A stretch of 64,000 nucleotides of DNA from Pammene aurita (GCA_947086415.1 OX352301.1:8306114-8370113), one strand, 5' to 3'; positions 35,394 through 46,009 are shown, counted from the first letter of the stretch. The notes: generated by a model from the sequence alone, not told the origin. Numbers and translations are program-made.

Positions 35394-35591
35394 AATATAT
35401 ATATTAAGCCAATTTAATTTACAGTCTATGCAATATTTTAATTTTTTTTCTGTGCACACGGGGCCCCTAGGCAGTTGCCTACTCTGCTTAAAGGCTAATC
35501 CGGCTTTGATGTAGCCACGACTATTACCAACGCTTAAGTATCCAATAGATTTTGTTGTCACATTAAAAGTATCCATATTTGCAGACGTGAC
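35153..35591. repeat. MITE interrupted by a hAT-type MITE and an AT microsatellite
   Basis: Outer ends gtcacgtctgataatatgga and (complement) tccatatttgcagacgtgac. The inner element 35201-35508 starts cagggccagattaacc and ends ggctaatccggctttg, with atgtagc(c) repeated on each side. (TA)n runs lie at 35356-35402. Confidence 0.75.
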
Positions 35592-37255
35592 AGTTCGTTC
35601 GTTCGTTCAGAAAGTATAGTAATCTGAGTTGTTGGTGCAACTGGACTGGCCGCACTCGAGCGCCACAGTCGGCTATGGCCCACAACTGAAAGTGCCACTG
35701 ATGCCACCGCGACGTCAATAGCAGTCAGTACAATAATTATGAATTACTACCACTTCTAAAACGCATTTATTTGGCGTCAGGGGCACGGCGTATTACTTCG
35801 CCGGTGAAAGGGTTAAACATGTTACTGTTCAAATACCCCAAAAAATAAACATTGCAAGCATGTTACTTATAAATAGAATCGGAAACTCGAATTAATGTTT
35901 ACCTGACATTGGTATCTAATATCCCGCAAAAAGTAGCGCAAGTTTCATATGAAGATTAGTACATGAAAAATGTGTTTATGTTGATTTAATTCTTAGTTAA
36001 TTAGAACCAATGTTGACACCAAAGCATTGGAATTTTCGACCCCTATGTGTAAAATCTAAATAATGGCTGCACTAAGGTACGCATTACATACTTTATTATA
36101 TTACTACGCAGATTAGATAACTTTAATTTAAAATACTTTGGATACATATTTAACATCTTATATGCATCGCTACAAGGATATAAAAATCTAGGTCAACTGT
36201 CACACAGCGAAACATTCGAAGGCACAATCGTACAAGTTGGAAAAATACAGTCTAACTATAAAACACACAAATATTAAGATAAAAAACTTTAATACTACAA
36301 TATTTCAGAATTACGCTAAGTTTTACGTTACTACAAGTTGAGAAATCAAATAATCACAACCAAACCGTATACAATGAAGTTATTATTTCATGGCCACGCG
36401 CAAATACGAACGAAGAAACGCAGAGATGTAGTCCTTAGCGACTTGTAATAAGGTTTAGATTTATTCAACTTTGATGACTATAGTATTAATTTTGTCGACG
36501 CTTTGACAAATGTCAATGCACTAATTGAAACGCCAAGTTTAGAGTAAAACGCATGGTATCTTATGACGGATATATCCGTCGTTGGCGTCGAAAAGGTTAA
36601 GATCATGCATATATTTAGGATTGATCGAGTTGATTTTACTATTTAAATTTGTAAAAAAATACAACACTGCAAAGTATTTAAATTAAATTAGTATTTGATT
36701 TGTACCCTACTAACATAGCTTAAGTGTTATGTAATTAATTATTAATACTACTCGTATATGGACTCTGTTCGAAATAAACTAATTTTATTTTATTTTTATT
36801 TATTTTAAAGTCCTGAAATCAATACAGCATTGAGCTCTCTTCAACAATAGGCACAGTATATGGACACTTGGAGGTGTCAATCGCATCAGTTTTGGTAAAC
36901 ATGAAACTGTGTTGATGAAAGGCCTCGGCTGACGATATTGTAAGATACAGCCTTAGCCAGAAGTGTCGAGCACTCTTGCGATTTTCATACAAAACTCGAA
37001 ACTTTCTTTTTTGAAGTTATTTTATCACATAATTCAAACTGAACAGGCATGTTTTGTTGAAGTTAGTAGCAACTGCATATAATATTTGTAATTTGACGCA
37101 CCTTTTTTGTTACCTCCACTTTTCATATTTTATAGATACCTTAAAATTGTTATTAAGTGAAGTTTTCTAGATATATAAATAAAATATAACATTTTACGTC
37201 ATCGTACATTGTTATGATAGGGAAATAATACTTAACATCAAAATTGTAAACAAAT
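35592..37255. other. Intergenic span, no gene recognised
   Basis: AT-rich. Two lone right ends of TTAA-type elements are visible (gccggtgaaagggttaa ending 35816, and ggcgtcgaaaaggttaa ending 36599) without matching left ends. Nothing else can be named. Confidence 0.4.
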
Positions 37256-37259
37256 AATT

Positions 37260-37593
37260 TTAAACAAAAAGAACCGACTTCACTTAGCATCCACCTTTCC
37301 AACAGCAAATGCTCGAGCTGCTGTAAAAAATTCTCAAATCACTTTAGGTGTGCCTATAACAGTTGAAGAGTTCCCTCGATTTCTCCAGGATCCCATCATC
37401 AGATCCTGACCTGGTTACAATGGGACCAACTGTGAAGTATACTCTTTGAAACAAAAAAAGAATTTTCCAAATCGGTCCAGCCGTCTTCGAATAATCGGTG
37501 AACATACATAAAAAAAAAAAAAAAAAATAGCAAAAACAAAGATCCCGACGAATTGATAACCTCCTCCTTCGAAATCTTGAAGTCGGTTGAAAA
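37260..37593 (-). repeat. AACCGACTTC-family repeat, inverse
   Basis: Complete inverse copy from aagaaccgacttcacttagc to gaaatcttgaagtcggttg. Confidence 0.8.
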
Positions 37594-37708
37594 CTGCTAT
37601 GATCAACACTTCTGGCCAAGGCTGTATATTCCAATACCAAAGTAAATACTTGCGTATTTAAAAAAAAAATGTTTTGATCTTCCGTCACGAGTAAATGCAC
37701 GCGCATTT

Positions 37709-38029
37709 TCAACCGACTTCAAGATTTCGAAGGAGGAGGTTATCAATTCGTCGGGATCTTTGTTTTTGCTATTTTTTTTTTATGTATGTTCACCGATTAT
37801 TCGAAGACGGCTGGACCGATTTGGAAAATTCTTTTTTTGTTTGAAAGAGTATACTTCACAGTTGGTCCCATTGTAACCAAGTCAGGATCTGATGATGGGA
37901 TCCTGGAGAAATCGAGGGAACTCTTCAACTATTATAGGCACACCTATAGTGATTTGAGTATTTTTTACAGCAGCTTGAGCATTTGCTTTTGGAAAGGTGG
38001 ATGCTAAGTGAAGTCGGTTCTTTTTTGTT
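37709..38029 (+). repeat. AACCGACTTC-family repeat
   Basis: Complete copy, caaccgacttcaagatttcg to gaagtcggttcttttttgt. Together with the inverse copy 115 bp to its left it forms a large potential hairpin. Confidence 0.8.
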
Positions 38030-38595
38030 TAAAATTATATTATCATAATTCAGGAGTAATACTGTTGGCGTAATACCTACATACCATTTCTAACACAGTT
38101 TACTAACCATTTGTAAGCCCTATTGCAACAGCATAAGAGCGCTTTCATACTGTCCGATCCGATATCGGATATCAGATGGCCGATGGAAAAAAGAGAGCCT
38201 AGAGAGTACCCTATGGCGTTAAGTCCGCCTTTTTTGCGTTAGTGTTTTCTTTTCATTTCGACTGTGGTCAGCCATGAAAAGATACCTTAAATAGAAAAAC
38301 CAAAACGCGTATTGAGCTCTAGAACGAGCACAGAAACTTACGATCCCTTCCAAAGGGAACAAATAATCTCAACTCAAGCAAGTTAAATCGATATGAAAAT
38401 AAAAACGTCATAGCCTAATATGGTCGGGTTTTTATCTTCACCATAGCGATCACGATCTAACAAGTATGTAGGTGCGGAAGTGACGCATGACGTGATAGGC
38501 GATAAAATGGCAACCATGCTATTCGTTCTGACCACACCAACCGAGACGAGACGGGCTGCGAACTTCGACCAAGTACCGTCGAAATAGTAGTGGTC

Positions 38596-39044
38596 TAAGA
38601 GCTTGCCACGTCAGATATGACACAATAATGAGAGCAATGAAACCCATCTAGTAAGATTACAATACTATCCTTATTGCTAGATCGGGACATATGGCAGCTT
38701 TTCATGGGTGGAGGTCAGAGTGACAAACCAACAAAATTACTTGTAAAGGACAGGGCCTACATTTTAACATTAGAACAAAACACATTGTGTAATATTTCGG
38801 AAACAGAAACAGTAGGCGATAAACTATGAATTACATTATACGTCGTTTTGGACTACTTTCCCCCATCAGACACTTTTGGCAATGATATCATCTAATTATT
38901 TATATAATTTCGCATAATACTGCAACCAAACCAGAACTCCAGGATTTGTATTCTGAAAGTGGTTTGCATTTTTTGACCTCCACCACTTTACAGCTGCCAG
39001 AGTTCTCATTATTGTGGCATATCTGACGTGGCTAGCTCTCCGTC
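38596..39044. repeat. Second copy of the 17095-18217 MITE, without the fold-back
   Basis: Left end gccacgtcagatatgacaca, right end gtggcatatctgacgtggct. At the point where the other copy carries its insertion this one reads gggcctacattttaacatt, the empty target. Confidence 0.8.
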
Positions 39045-39115
39045 TATAGACTAAGTAACTGCATCTCATCTTGATTAAGGGAGTTAGGGGGTGTGAGAAA
39101 CCGTCAATAATAATG

Positions 39116-39170
39116 CCTACAATTCTAGCTGCGCTCGAATGTCCTGGGTCAAGTTGATACTGCGAGCTTC
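39116..39170 (-). pseudogene. Degenerate copy of the PLD terminal exon
   Basis: After an acceptor-like ggggcag it reads EARSINLTQDIRAQLEL and stops (TAG). It parallels EPRGSNVTQDIRAQLEE of the real last exon at 39987. The HKD-domain end (VFERDWNSPYAV) is missing. It lies 0.7 kb downstream of the functional gene end. Confidence 0.65.
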
Positions 39171-39189
39171 CTGCCCCATAATGACCCAT

Positions 39190-39784
39190 TTAACACATTC
39201 AATGCCGGAAACCCGACTATCGGGTATTTTATGATTTCGTGCCCAGGCCGGACTACCCGATAGTCGGGATCGTGGTACTATAGCTATACATGACTAAAGG
39301 CCACGCCGGAGGACCCGATATTGGGTACTGTTTTTGACGAATAGGGTTGTCGCTAAAATATTAGTGGTAACATACATACTCGGAAAAATTCACGATTTTA
39401 ACCATTTTTCACTTGATGATTTTGATCTGGCGTGTGATCGCGAAGTCATAAAGAAACTCATTAGAGAATCCCCGTCACGTGTTCAATTTTCAACTTGAAT
39501 TGTTTCTAATAATTAGATATTGGTGTGTATTATCTATCAGATTCCGGAGAAAGACGTTGGCCTAATTTTCCGGTATAACGTAATAAGTTAACAAACCAGC
39601 ATAACAACAAATGTTTTTTAGTGCAACCCTATCGTGTACCCGACTGTTCTTGTACTTGGCGTTCTTGGCGTGTAGTGTCGATTCGTTCGATAAGTGCGCA
39701 ACTGTACCCGATTATCGGGTCGTATATATTTTTTGTGGCCTGGCGCGGATGTTTTGTTTGGCTGGGTGGCAATGAATGTGTTAA
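39190..39784. repeat. TTAA-type element, family 4 (595 bp)
   Basis: TTAA at both ends, inverted repeats cacattcaatgccg and gtggcaatgaatgtg. CCCGA(T/C)TATCGGGT palindromes (cccgatagtcggg, cccgattatcgggt) occur several times. No coding capacity seen. Confidence 0.75.
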
Positions 39785-39852
39785 TAGACCCACTTTGTAC
39801 ATTTACGTCCCGGTTCACCTTTTAAATTCCAGTAATGTTCCTAATCCGTCAA

Positions 39853-39987
39853 CTATAACTTCCTCAGTCGCAGCGGCACCAGACGTCCGAGCGGCAGCGG
39901 CACGGCGTAGGGAGAGTTCCAGTCCCGCTCGAAGACCTCTTCTAGCTGCGCGCGAATGTCTTGCGTCACGTTGCTGCCGCGAGGCTC
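39853..39987 (-). CDS. PLD3/4-like terminal exon
   Basis: Acceptor ctttgacag, 44 codons and TAG at 39855-39853. EPRGSNVTQDIRAQLEEVFE leads into RDWNSPYAVPLPLGR; the family's RDW-S-Y ending is clear. Confidence 0.88.
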   Translation of the reverse strand, partial: EPRGSNVTQDIRAQLEEVFERDWNSPYAVPLPLGRLVPLRLRKL

Positions 39988-42900
39988 CTGTCAAAGCGAT
40001 ATTGAACTGTCAGATTAACCTTTAGGACGCCAACGACGGCTACAGCCGACAGCTTTGCTAATGCAGTAGGGACCTACGCGGGATTCCGTAAAGTTCAATT
40101 TCGCTTAACAAAATGCGATTGCGTGGCGTCAGTGACGCATCATTTTTGTTCAACGCTCGGCTTTCAAAAGGTTAACAGAGAAGCTTCTAAAACAACATCA
40201 TTAACAACAATAGTACATTGTTGCCGAGGGATGGAAAGAAAGGCATTTTCTGACGAGGTACCCAGATGCCAGGCCGAGGCTTGCCGAGGCATGGCAAAGG
40301 TCCGAGTCGGAAAATGCCTGTTTCCATTAAGGTATACATAGTGCTTTTCTCAAATTATGTGAGGAAATCAAACAAATTAAATTTCAACTATAAGTTTTTA
40401 ATAAGGGTTAAGTGACATAGTACAATACAAAAAATAAGGCATATTATAAGTTAATGTTAAATGTTATATTAGACATTCCAGGGCAATTTGTGAACGAAAA
40501 GGTATTTCTAGCATTTTGGCTGTCCTTCCACAGCATGAACGTACCATTTATTACCAAGTCCTGTTATATTTGTCCCGCGACTTAGCAGGAAGCAAGTTGT
40601 TCATTATTAAGCTTGCTTCTTTCTTTCAAATGAGACGGTGTGCCGTCTATTTCCATCTCACTGTCGTCATTTGAGCTCATACTGTTTACTATTTTAATTT
40701 ATTTTAAAGAAAACGATAACTTATTTCACAACGAATTGCCGCCTTTTATTTTGCATTTTTTTTCCAAATCTATTACCACAGACAAATAATCGTCCGATAC
40801 GCGTATGCGCTAATGCGCGCGCATCTCGAATCGCGACACGTGTTTGCGATTATTTTGACATTTGTCTGGTTGAACGAAGGTTTCACTTGGCTGAATGCAA
40901 CATTTCCTTAGTCATTTATTTGCAATCGCAGGATTTAAAAAGTAAACGCAGCGGATAAAAATGGATTTTCATACAGTCATTTTATTCCTAGGAGTAAAAT
41001 GATTCTATGGAAACTCATTTTTATCCGCTGCGTTTTTACTTTTTAAATTTGAAAAGAATAAAATTGAGCACTTTGCGTTTTAAATTTACGAACAAAATGC
41101 GACCATTTCCGAGCTTGTTTGAGAAAAACAAATATACGAAGTGAAACTAAATAAATGTATGGCGTGACGGAGTAAAACTAAATGAATGCGAGTTCAGGCG
41201 AGTACCTGGCGCAAAGAATATCCCTAGCCAGACGACATGGCGGTAACTCCGCCAGTATACTCCGGGCACTCACCTGAACGAGTTTAGTTTTTAATTTAGT
41301 TTATTTTTCATATATTTTTCGTTGTAAATTTATGTAGTTGTGCAAAAAAAGATAGTAAAAAGATTAAGAAAAATAAAATAACATATAGAACTATAGACAC
41401 AAAAGAAAAATCACCGAAAATATGGCATAATTTCCGATCGTATTCACAAATTCTATGAATTTATTTAAACTTGGATTTGGTCGCAAACGAATATGGTGGT
41501 CTATATTCGTAGCATCACGCTTGGAGAAGCTCGCTTTCTCGGTCCTTAGATTTGTGATTTCCTCAGGCATATCGAATGTCTTCGGCAGGGTTTCCCAACC
41601 TTTTACCCTATGCGCGTCACCCAGTCATGCTAAGTAGACATGGGTCGTTCACGAATGAGTGATTTAAATGAACTATATCTTTAGATTCAATTCACTCACT
41701 CTTCAACTCACTGAAGACTCGCTCAGCCACTCGTCTATCTCAGTGATTACAGTGTTACTTGCTCGCTCTTTCTCACTCATGATTCGAATGAGCCGGCTGA
41801 GTCAAACGAGTGACACGATGCGATTGAGGCGAATATCCGAACAGATCCACTGAGCGAAATGAGCGAAACGAGTGATATCTCCGCAAGCGAAAGATATGAA
41901 TCAATCTTTTCAATTCAGTGAAGCGTTTTGTGCATCTCTAATGCTAAGACACTACGCCAGGGGGGCGTAGGGAGCCCCTAGGGAGGGGCCGAAGTGGGGA
42001 ATCAAAAAGGGCACCGCCCGCGCCGCGTGGCGCCTTATGCAGTTTAAATCTGGAACCGCTCGCTGCGCCCCCCCTTGGATCACTCTACGCCCCACCCCCC
42101 TCCCAAGAGTGGCGCGCCCCACTGGTTGGGAAACCCTGGTCTCCGGCAAAAGTCGCTATGCACGACGCCTTTTACTGTGCCACGTTTTTCTTGATATATT
42201 CGTAGTTCAATGACCTAACACCGATTTTACTATAGAGCAACGATTTTGACGTGACAACGTCTTATAATTCGATGGAGCCGGCTGCACGCACGAAAAAACA
42301 TGACTCATGCGGCGTGACCTCGCTCTGAGGCGTTCCATTTAAGGCTTGAAGTGCAAGCGAGAGCGCGGAACGAGCGACAAAGAGGCACAATCGGCCTTCG
42401 CGTTCGGCAGCGTTCGACATCTGTCTCTCTCCTACTTGAGTGAGCGATGCGTCCGCGTGGACAGCTGCTATACAATAATACATTTACATGTTTTCGTCAA
42501 GTATGAAGTGCAGTGAAATTAAAATTTTCTTTTGAAAAATGCAACCATTCCATCAGTATTTTCTTATGACGTTGTCACGTTCAACTATCGTCAGTAAACC
42601 GACTTTACAGCCAACCGATTTTTTTGAAGAGATTTTATAATCGGCCTTTTATAATCTGGAGTCCAGATATTGCATTGCATACTCATTGTGATGGGCTGTG
42701 CGCCTTATCAGCCACCATTATAAAGTACCTGTGCAACGAAGGCGACCCCCGCAGTGTCCACGAAGTAGTCCCCCGACCAGTTGGAGGTCCCGATGTAGGC
42801 GGAGCGGTCTGTGACCATATATTTATTGTGGTTGACTCGCGCGTGGGGTATCTTAGCTTGGTCGGGCGTTGAGGGCACAATGTAACGTTTCTGGAATAAA

Positions 42901-45900
42901 ATAAAATCATATACAAGATATCTCTATACTCCGCTTAGCGCGTTTTTTCTTTGAAACCTAAGCTGCCAAATAGAAGGGGTGTGGGAGGGGAACACGCAAT
43001 GCTAGAAAGGGAACGTGCCATTGTTCCGTGGGGCGTAAGAGAGTCAGACATTAATGGTTGCCATGGAGACGTACTATGTTTACTGTCACTTACAATAAAT
43101 TAGTCTCACTATAGCATGAAATTACTTCAAGCGTGGCAGCGGGGGTCGCCCGGCTATGCGGGGTCATGGGTTATTAGTCTATGAATAAAATAAACATCGA
43201 TAAAAAGTCCTTTTTAGTAGTCATTAATACGCTTTACTCCAGATGCCAGAGCCAAAAAATAGGTAAGCTAAGTATTAAATTAATAATAATACCAAACACC
43301 CTAACAGGCTTTTAGGATTGGTATTTTACAGTTTTTGAACGGACGGGTATTGACGTCGGTGGCGTCAGTGGCCTGACTATCGATGCCGTGACTGGCCGTC
43401 ATTAGCATTCAAAAGGTCAAATGTTAAAAAATAAACAACGATCTCTAATGTTTCAGAGAATTAATCTGATATTTCAGAGAATTATTTGAGGGATTTGTTA
43501 ACAAAGGCTTCATTGACCGACTGTTATGATCTAGTAGACTAATTTGGCAACTTAAATCTGTCATTTGTACTTCGCGCCAATAGTCAGGGGCGTCCTGTGC
43601 TGCCCTCTTCAGTTAACGCACGTTCCCTATAGTCAGTAGTTTTGGACCCGGGTATGTCCTTAAACTACGTCCAATACAGAGGTACGGGTACTGCGAATGT
43701 CATCTCGCTAAAATCTGGAGCAAAGCTCGACGGGGGAAGTACCTCCATCTTACAGAAAACCACAGCCAAATAGCACTAGACCCTACTCATAGTGTTTTAT
43801 TCCTGCTGGTGAGTAAGGTTGCCAAAGAGCTCAAAGAGGACCCAGTGTGTTGACGATGAGGGACCCTCTTGTTCCTTTAGCCGTCAACACAGTGAATCCT
43901 CCTTTTTGTAAAGGGTCGGCAACGCGCATGTGACAACTCTGAAGTTGCAGGCGTCCATAGGCTACGGTAGCTGCTTACCATCAGGCGGGCCGTATGCTTG
44001 TTTGCCACCGTCGTGGTATAAAATGTTCCTTTAGCCGTCAACACAGTGAATCCTCCTTTTTGTAAAGAGTCGGCAACGCGCATGTGACAACTCTGAAGTT
44101 GCAGGCGTCCATAGGCTACGGTAGCTGCTTACCATCAGGCGGGCCGTATGCTTGTTTGCCACCGTCGTGGTATAAAATGTTCCTTTAGCCGTCAACACAG
44201 CTAATCCTCCTTTTTGTAAAGGGTCGGCAACGCGCATGTGACAACTCTGAAGTTGCAGGCGTCTATAGGCTACGGTAGCTGCTTACTATCAGGCGGGCCG
44301 TATGCTTGTTTGCCACCGTCGTGGTATTAAAAAAAAGTCAGAGTGTACTCATAAATTCAGTCTTGTTATTCATAATATTTGCAAGTCCACGCGCGGATGC
44401 GCCGCCGCCAGGGCGAAGACAGAACGTTACAAGTATGGTATGCCCCCCAGTTCTACATTTGTGTGGCGAGAACCGGAAATCCCCGGTTCCGGTATTGGGT
44501 TTATATAGAACAAGAAACAGACGTTAGGTATAAATAAACACGAGAATAAACACTTACAATTTTATTTCAATAATTCGACACGAGTAAAAATGGCGACCGG
44601 CACAGTTTGCTTTTCCACTCAAGAGCCCGTCATCTCACTTTTTAAATTTGTATTCACAACGAATGCGCGGTACAAGTCCATAGAGTATAATTGTACTTCC
44701 GTGCTGGGCTGTCAGGCTTGCTCGGTCCTGGCATTGTGAGGCTTGGCGTGGCTGACATGGCAACACTGAGGCTACAGTGTTTGAAACAGGCGTGCTTCAG
44801 GCTTGGCAGGCTGGCAATACAGGCAGGCTCGGCTAGCATGTCGTTACCAAAATGAGTACTGGGAGCGCACCCTAGTAAGAAGCCTCTTCTGAAGGCGCAG
44901 AGTATTTTTTACGACGTATTTTGACGTTTATACTTACCACTTGCAAGTCGACGCGAGGATAGGCCGCCGCCAACGCGACGAGAGAGCGCAAGAAGTTTTC
45001 CTCCGAAGGCGCGGAGTATTGCCACCAGCTGATGAGCATTTTCACTTTGACGCGGTGCTCGAGCGCCGCGCGACGGATAGCGTCGTCGATTTTTGGCCAA
45101 AATCTGCGAAAATGAAAGACTATAAATAGGATGTTATCCTAAGTTAAAAATATGACTAAGCATCGGATACAAAATCGACTAATAAAACCTTAATCCGCCT
45201 CATATTCATGTATAGTTGTAAGGCCTGAACACTGACGCTCAAGGAGGAGAGCAGCCTACTAGTCGCAGAACGTAAAATGTTAAGAAATATTCTGGAACCC
45301 ATTAAAGGAGACGATGGTAGCTGGAGGATCCGCAAAAATGCCGACATCCAAGAACTGGTGGCACATCGTCTCCGCTGATTCAGCCACCTCGAGAGGACGG
45401 GAGGAGATCGCTCTGTAAAAAGAGCATATTTGGGTCGACCGACTGGACGCCGTCCTATCGGTCGTACTAAGTATCGTAGGGCAGACAGAGTAGCAGCAGA
45501 TCTTCAGGAGCTCGGCGCCGGTGAATGCTGGCGTGAAATAGCGCAGGACCGAGCAAAATGGCGTGCTCTTGTGTCGGAGGCCCGGACTCACTTGAGTTTG
45601 GGCGTGAACTCGAGCACGAGCGCGTAGACCATGACGGAGATGTGGACGAACTCTTCCGCGGACTCGATAATGGAGACTATTGTATCTGTGTCAGTGTACC
45701 ACAGAAGGCGCGCATTATGTATACTCACTTGAGTTTGGGCGTGAACTCAAGCACGGGCGCGTAGTCCATGACGGAGATGTTGACGAACTCTTCCGCGGAC
45801 TCGATAATGGAGACTATTGTATCTGTGTCAGTGTACCACAGAAGGCGCGCATTATGTATAGGTACTCACTTGAGTTTGGGCGTGAACTCGAGCACGGGCG

Positions 45901-46009
45901 CGTAGTCCATGACGGAGATGTGGACGAACTCTTCCGCGGACTCGATGATGGAGACTATTGCGTCGTCGTCATCAGTGCGGCCGTTCGGGCTGAAGGGAGG
46001 CGGGGAGCT
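39853..46009 (-). CDS. PLD3/PLD4-like phospholipase D-family protein (C-terminal 200 aa, 4 exons; 5' end not found)
   Basis: In mammals PLD3 and PLD4 are type II membrane glycoproteins of endolysosomes that act as 5' exonucleases on single-stranded nucleic acid. Exons on -: 46009-45870, 45103-44938, 42890-42729 and 39987-39853, all GT..AG, phases fitting, 201 codons with TAG. The order matches PLD3/4: SSPPPFSPNGRTDDDD, FVHISVMDYAPVLEF, FWPKIDDAIRRAALEHRVKV, the second HKD motif in HARVNHNKYMVTD (H-x-K-x4-D) then YIGTSNWSGDYF, and VFERDWNSPYAV at the end. The first HKD motif and the membrane anchor must lie in exons to the right that I did not find. Introns are full of repeats, and the locus holds degenerate copies of three of its exons. 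Confidence 0.9.
40015..40175. repeat. TTAA-type MITE, family 5
   Basis: TTAA at both ends; the inverted repeats (cctttaggacgccaacg and cggctttcaaaagg) are imperfect. It lies 27 bases upstream of the PLD terminal exon acceptor. Confidence 0.6.
40227..40335. repeat. Fold-back repeat
   Basis: gaaaggcattttctgacgag mirrors gtcggaaaatgcctgtttc; ccgaggcttgccgaggcatgg lies in the loop. Confidence 0.55.
40936..41046. repeat. Fold-back MITE, about 50-bp arms
   Basis: aaaaagtaaacgcagcggat and on to catacagtcattttattcct is mirrored by aggagtaaaatgattctatg and on to gcgtttttacttttt, closing on cctagg. Confidence 0.75.
41586..42138. mobile_element. hAT-type MITE with a second hAT-type MITE inside
   Basis: Outer ends cagggtttcccaacc and ggttgggaaaccctg, target gtcttcgg / gtctccgg (7 of 8). 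The inner element 41635-41940 starts tagacatggg and ends gtgcatctcta, flanked by an exact 8-bp atgctaag at 41627-41634 and 41941-41948. Another outer-type copy without the insert is at 46162-46345. Confidence 0.8.
42247..42590. repeat. MITE with gacgtgacaacgtc ends
   Basis: ttttgacgtgacaacgtctt at the left mirrors gacgttgtcacgttcaac at the right. The inside is GC-rich (gagcgcggaacgagcgaca). The left limit is approximate. Confidence 0.55.
42729..42890 (-). CDS. PLD3/4-like exon with the second HKD motif
   Basis: Acceptor tattccag, donor gtactt; 54 codons, phase 0 at both ends. KRYIVPSTPDQAKIPHARVN then HNKYMVTDRSAYIGTSNWSG: the catalytic H, K and D are all present, and SNWSGDYF follows as in PLD3. 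Confidence 0.95.
43640..44335 (-). repeat. Composite repeat with three tandem 154-bp units
   Basis: 43640-43880 matches 47436-47640 inverted. The unit gtcaacacagtgaatcctcc, then gggtcggcaacgcgcatgtg, then ccgtatgcttgtttgccacc then occurs three times (43883, 44036 and 44190), nearly identical, so the repeats were amplified recently. Confidence 0.75.
44379..44910 (-). pseudogene. Degenerate copy of the second PLD exon, split by an insert
   Basis: The left piece 44379-44426 reads, on -, ALAAAHPRVDLQ, matching ALAAAYPRVDLQV of the exon at 44938-45103. The right piece 44876-44910 reads YSAPSEE, matching QYSAPSEEN. About 450 bp of unassigned sequence (44427-44875) separates them. The donor is lost (frame stops soon after DLQ). 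It is a tandem exon duplicate that has since decayed. Confidence 0.65.
44938..45103 (-). CDS. PLD3/4-like exon (FWPKIDDAIRRA)
   Basis: Acceptor ttcgcag, donor gtaagt. It takes two bases from the previous exon (AA plus A gives Lys) and ends in phase 0. FWPKIDDAIRRAALEHRVKV and KMLISWWQYSAPSEENFLRS match PLD3 RYWPALDDALRRAAYERGVK and LISCWGHSEP. Confidence 0.92.
45214..45590 (+). pseudogene. RTE-type LINE 3' coding fragment
   Basis: The + frame reads SSLLVAERKMLRNILEPIKG, then IQELVAHRLR-stop-FSHLERT, then GRTKYRRADRVAADLQELGA, then DRAKWRALVSEARTH. The stop replaces a Trp normally found in RTE ends (TGG to TGA). It lies antisense in a PLD intron and touches the exon copy at 45592. Confidence 0.8.
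45592..45685 (-). pseudogene. Third copy of the PLD IVSIIESAEEF exon
   Basis: It encodes IVSIIESAEEFVHISVMVYA and LEFTPKL with the same donor gtgagt. It differs from the main exon at two residues (Asp to Val, Pro to Leu) and lacks the SSPPPFSPNG start. The nearest acceptor (tgacacag) gives a phase that does not fit the upstream phase of the main exon. Confidence 0.7.
45729..45822 (-). pseudogene. Second copy of the PLD IVSIIESAEEF exon
   Basis: It encodes IVSIIESAEEFVNISVMDYA and VLEFTPKL with donor gtgagt. It shares its upstream part (gtacactgacacagatacaa) with the third copy, 137 bp away, but not with the first. It is phase-incompatible with replacing the first copy. Confidence 0.7.
45870..46009 (-). 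CDS. PLD3/4-like exon (first copy, complete)
   Basis: Acceptor attgttctag, donor gtgagt at 45869. 46 codons plus two bases. SSPPPFSPNGRTDDDDAIVS then IIESAEEFVHISVMDYAPVL align with human PLD4 SSPPPLCPSGRTRDLEALLA and onward, which makes this copy the functional one. Confidence 0.9.

Noticed and set aside
37344..38007. Open frames with SGSDDGILEKSRELFNYY
   Set aside because: The same frame appears in every AACCGACTTC-family copy. There is no start context or conserved coding pattern, so it is the repeat itself.
43060..43085. RFX X-box (gttgccatggagac)
   Set aside because: The second half-site does not match the consensus and no ciliary gene lies next to it.
43877..44237. Two 68-codon minus frames
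   Set aside because: They repeat with the 154-bp unit of a dispersed element and match no protein.
45729..45822. Regular mutually exclusive exon of the PLD gene
   Set aside because: With the only visible acceptor its entry phase differs from that of the first copy, so swapping would break the frame; kept as a pseudo-exon.
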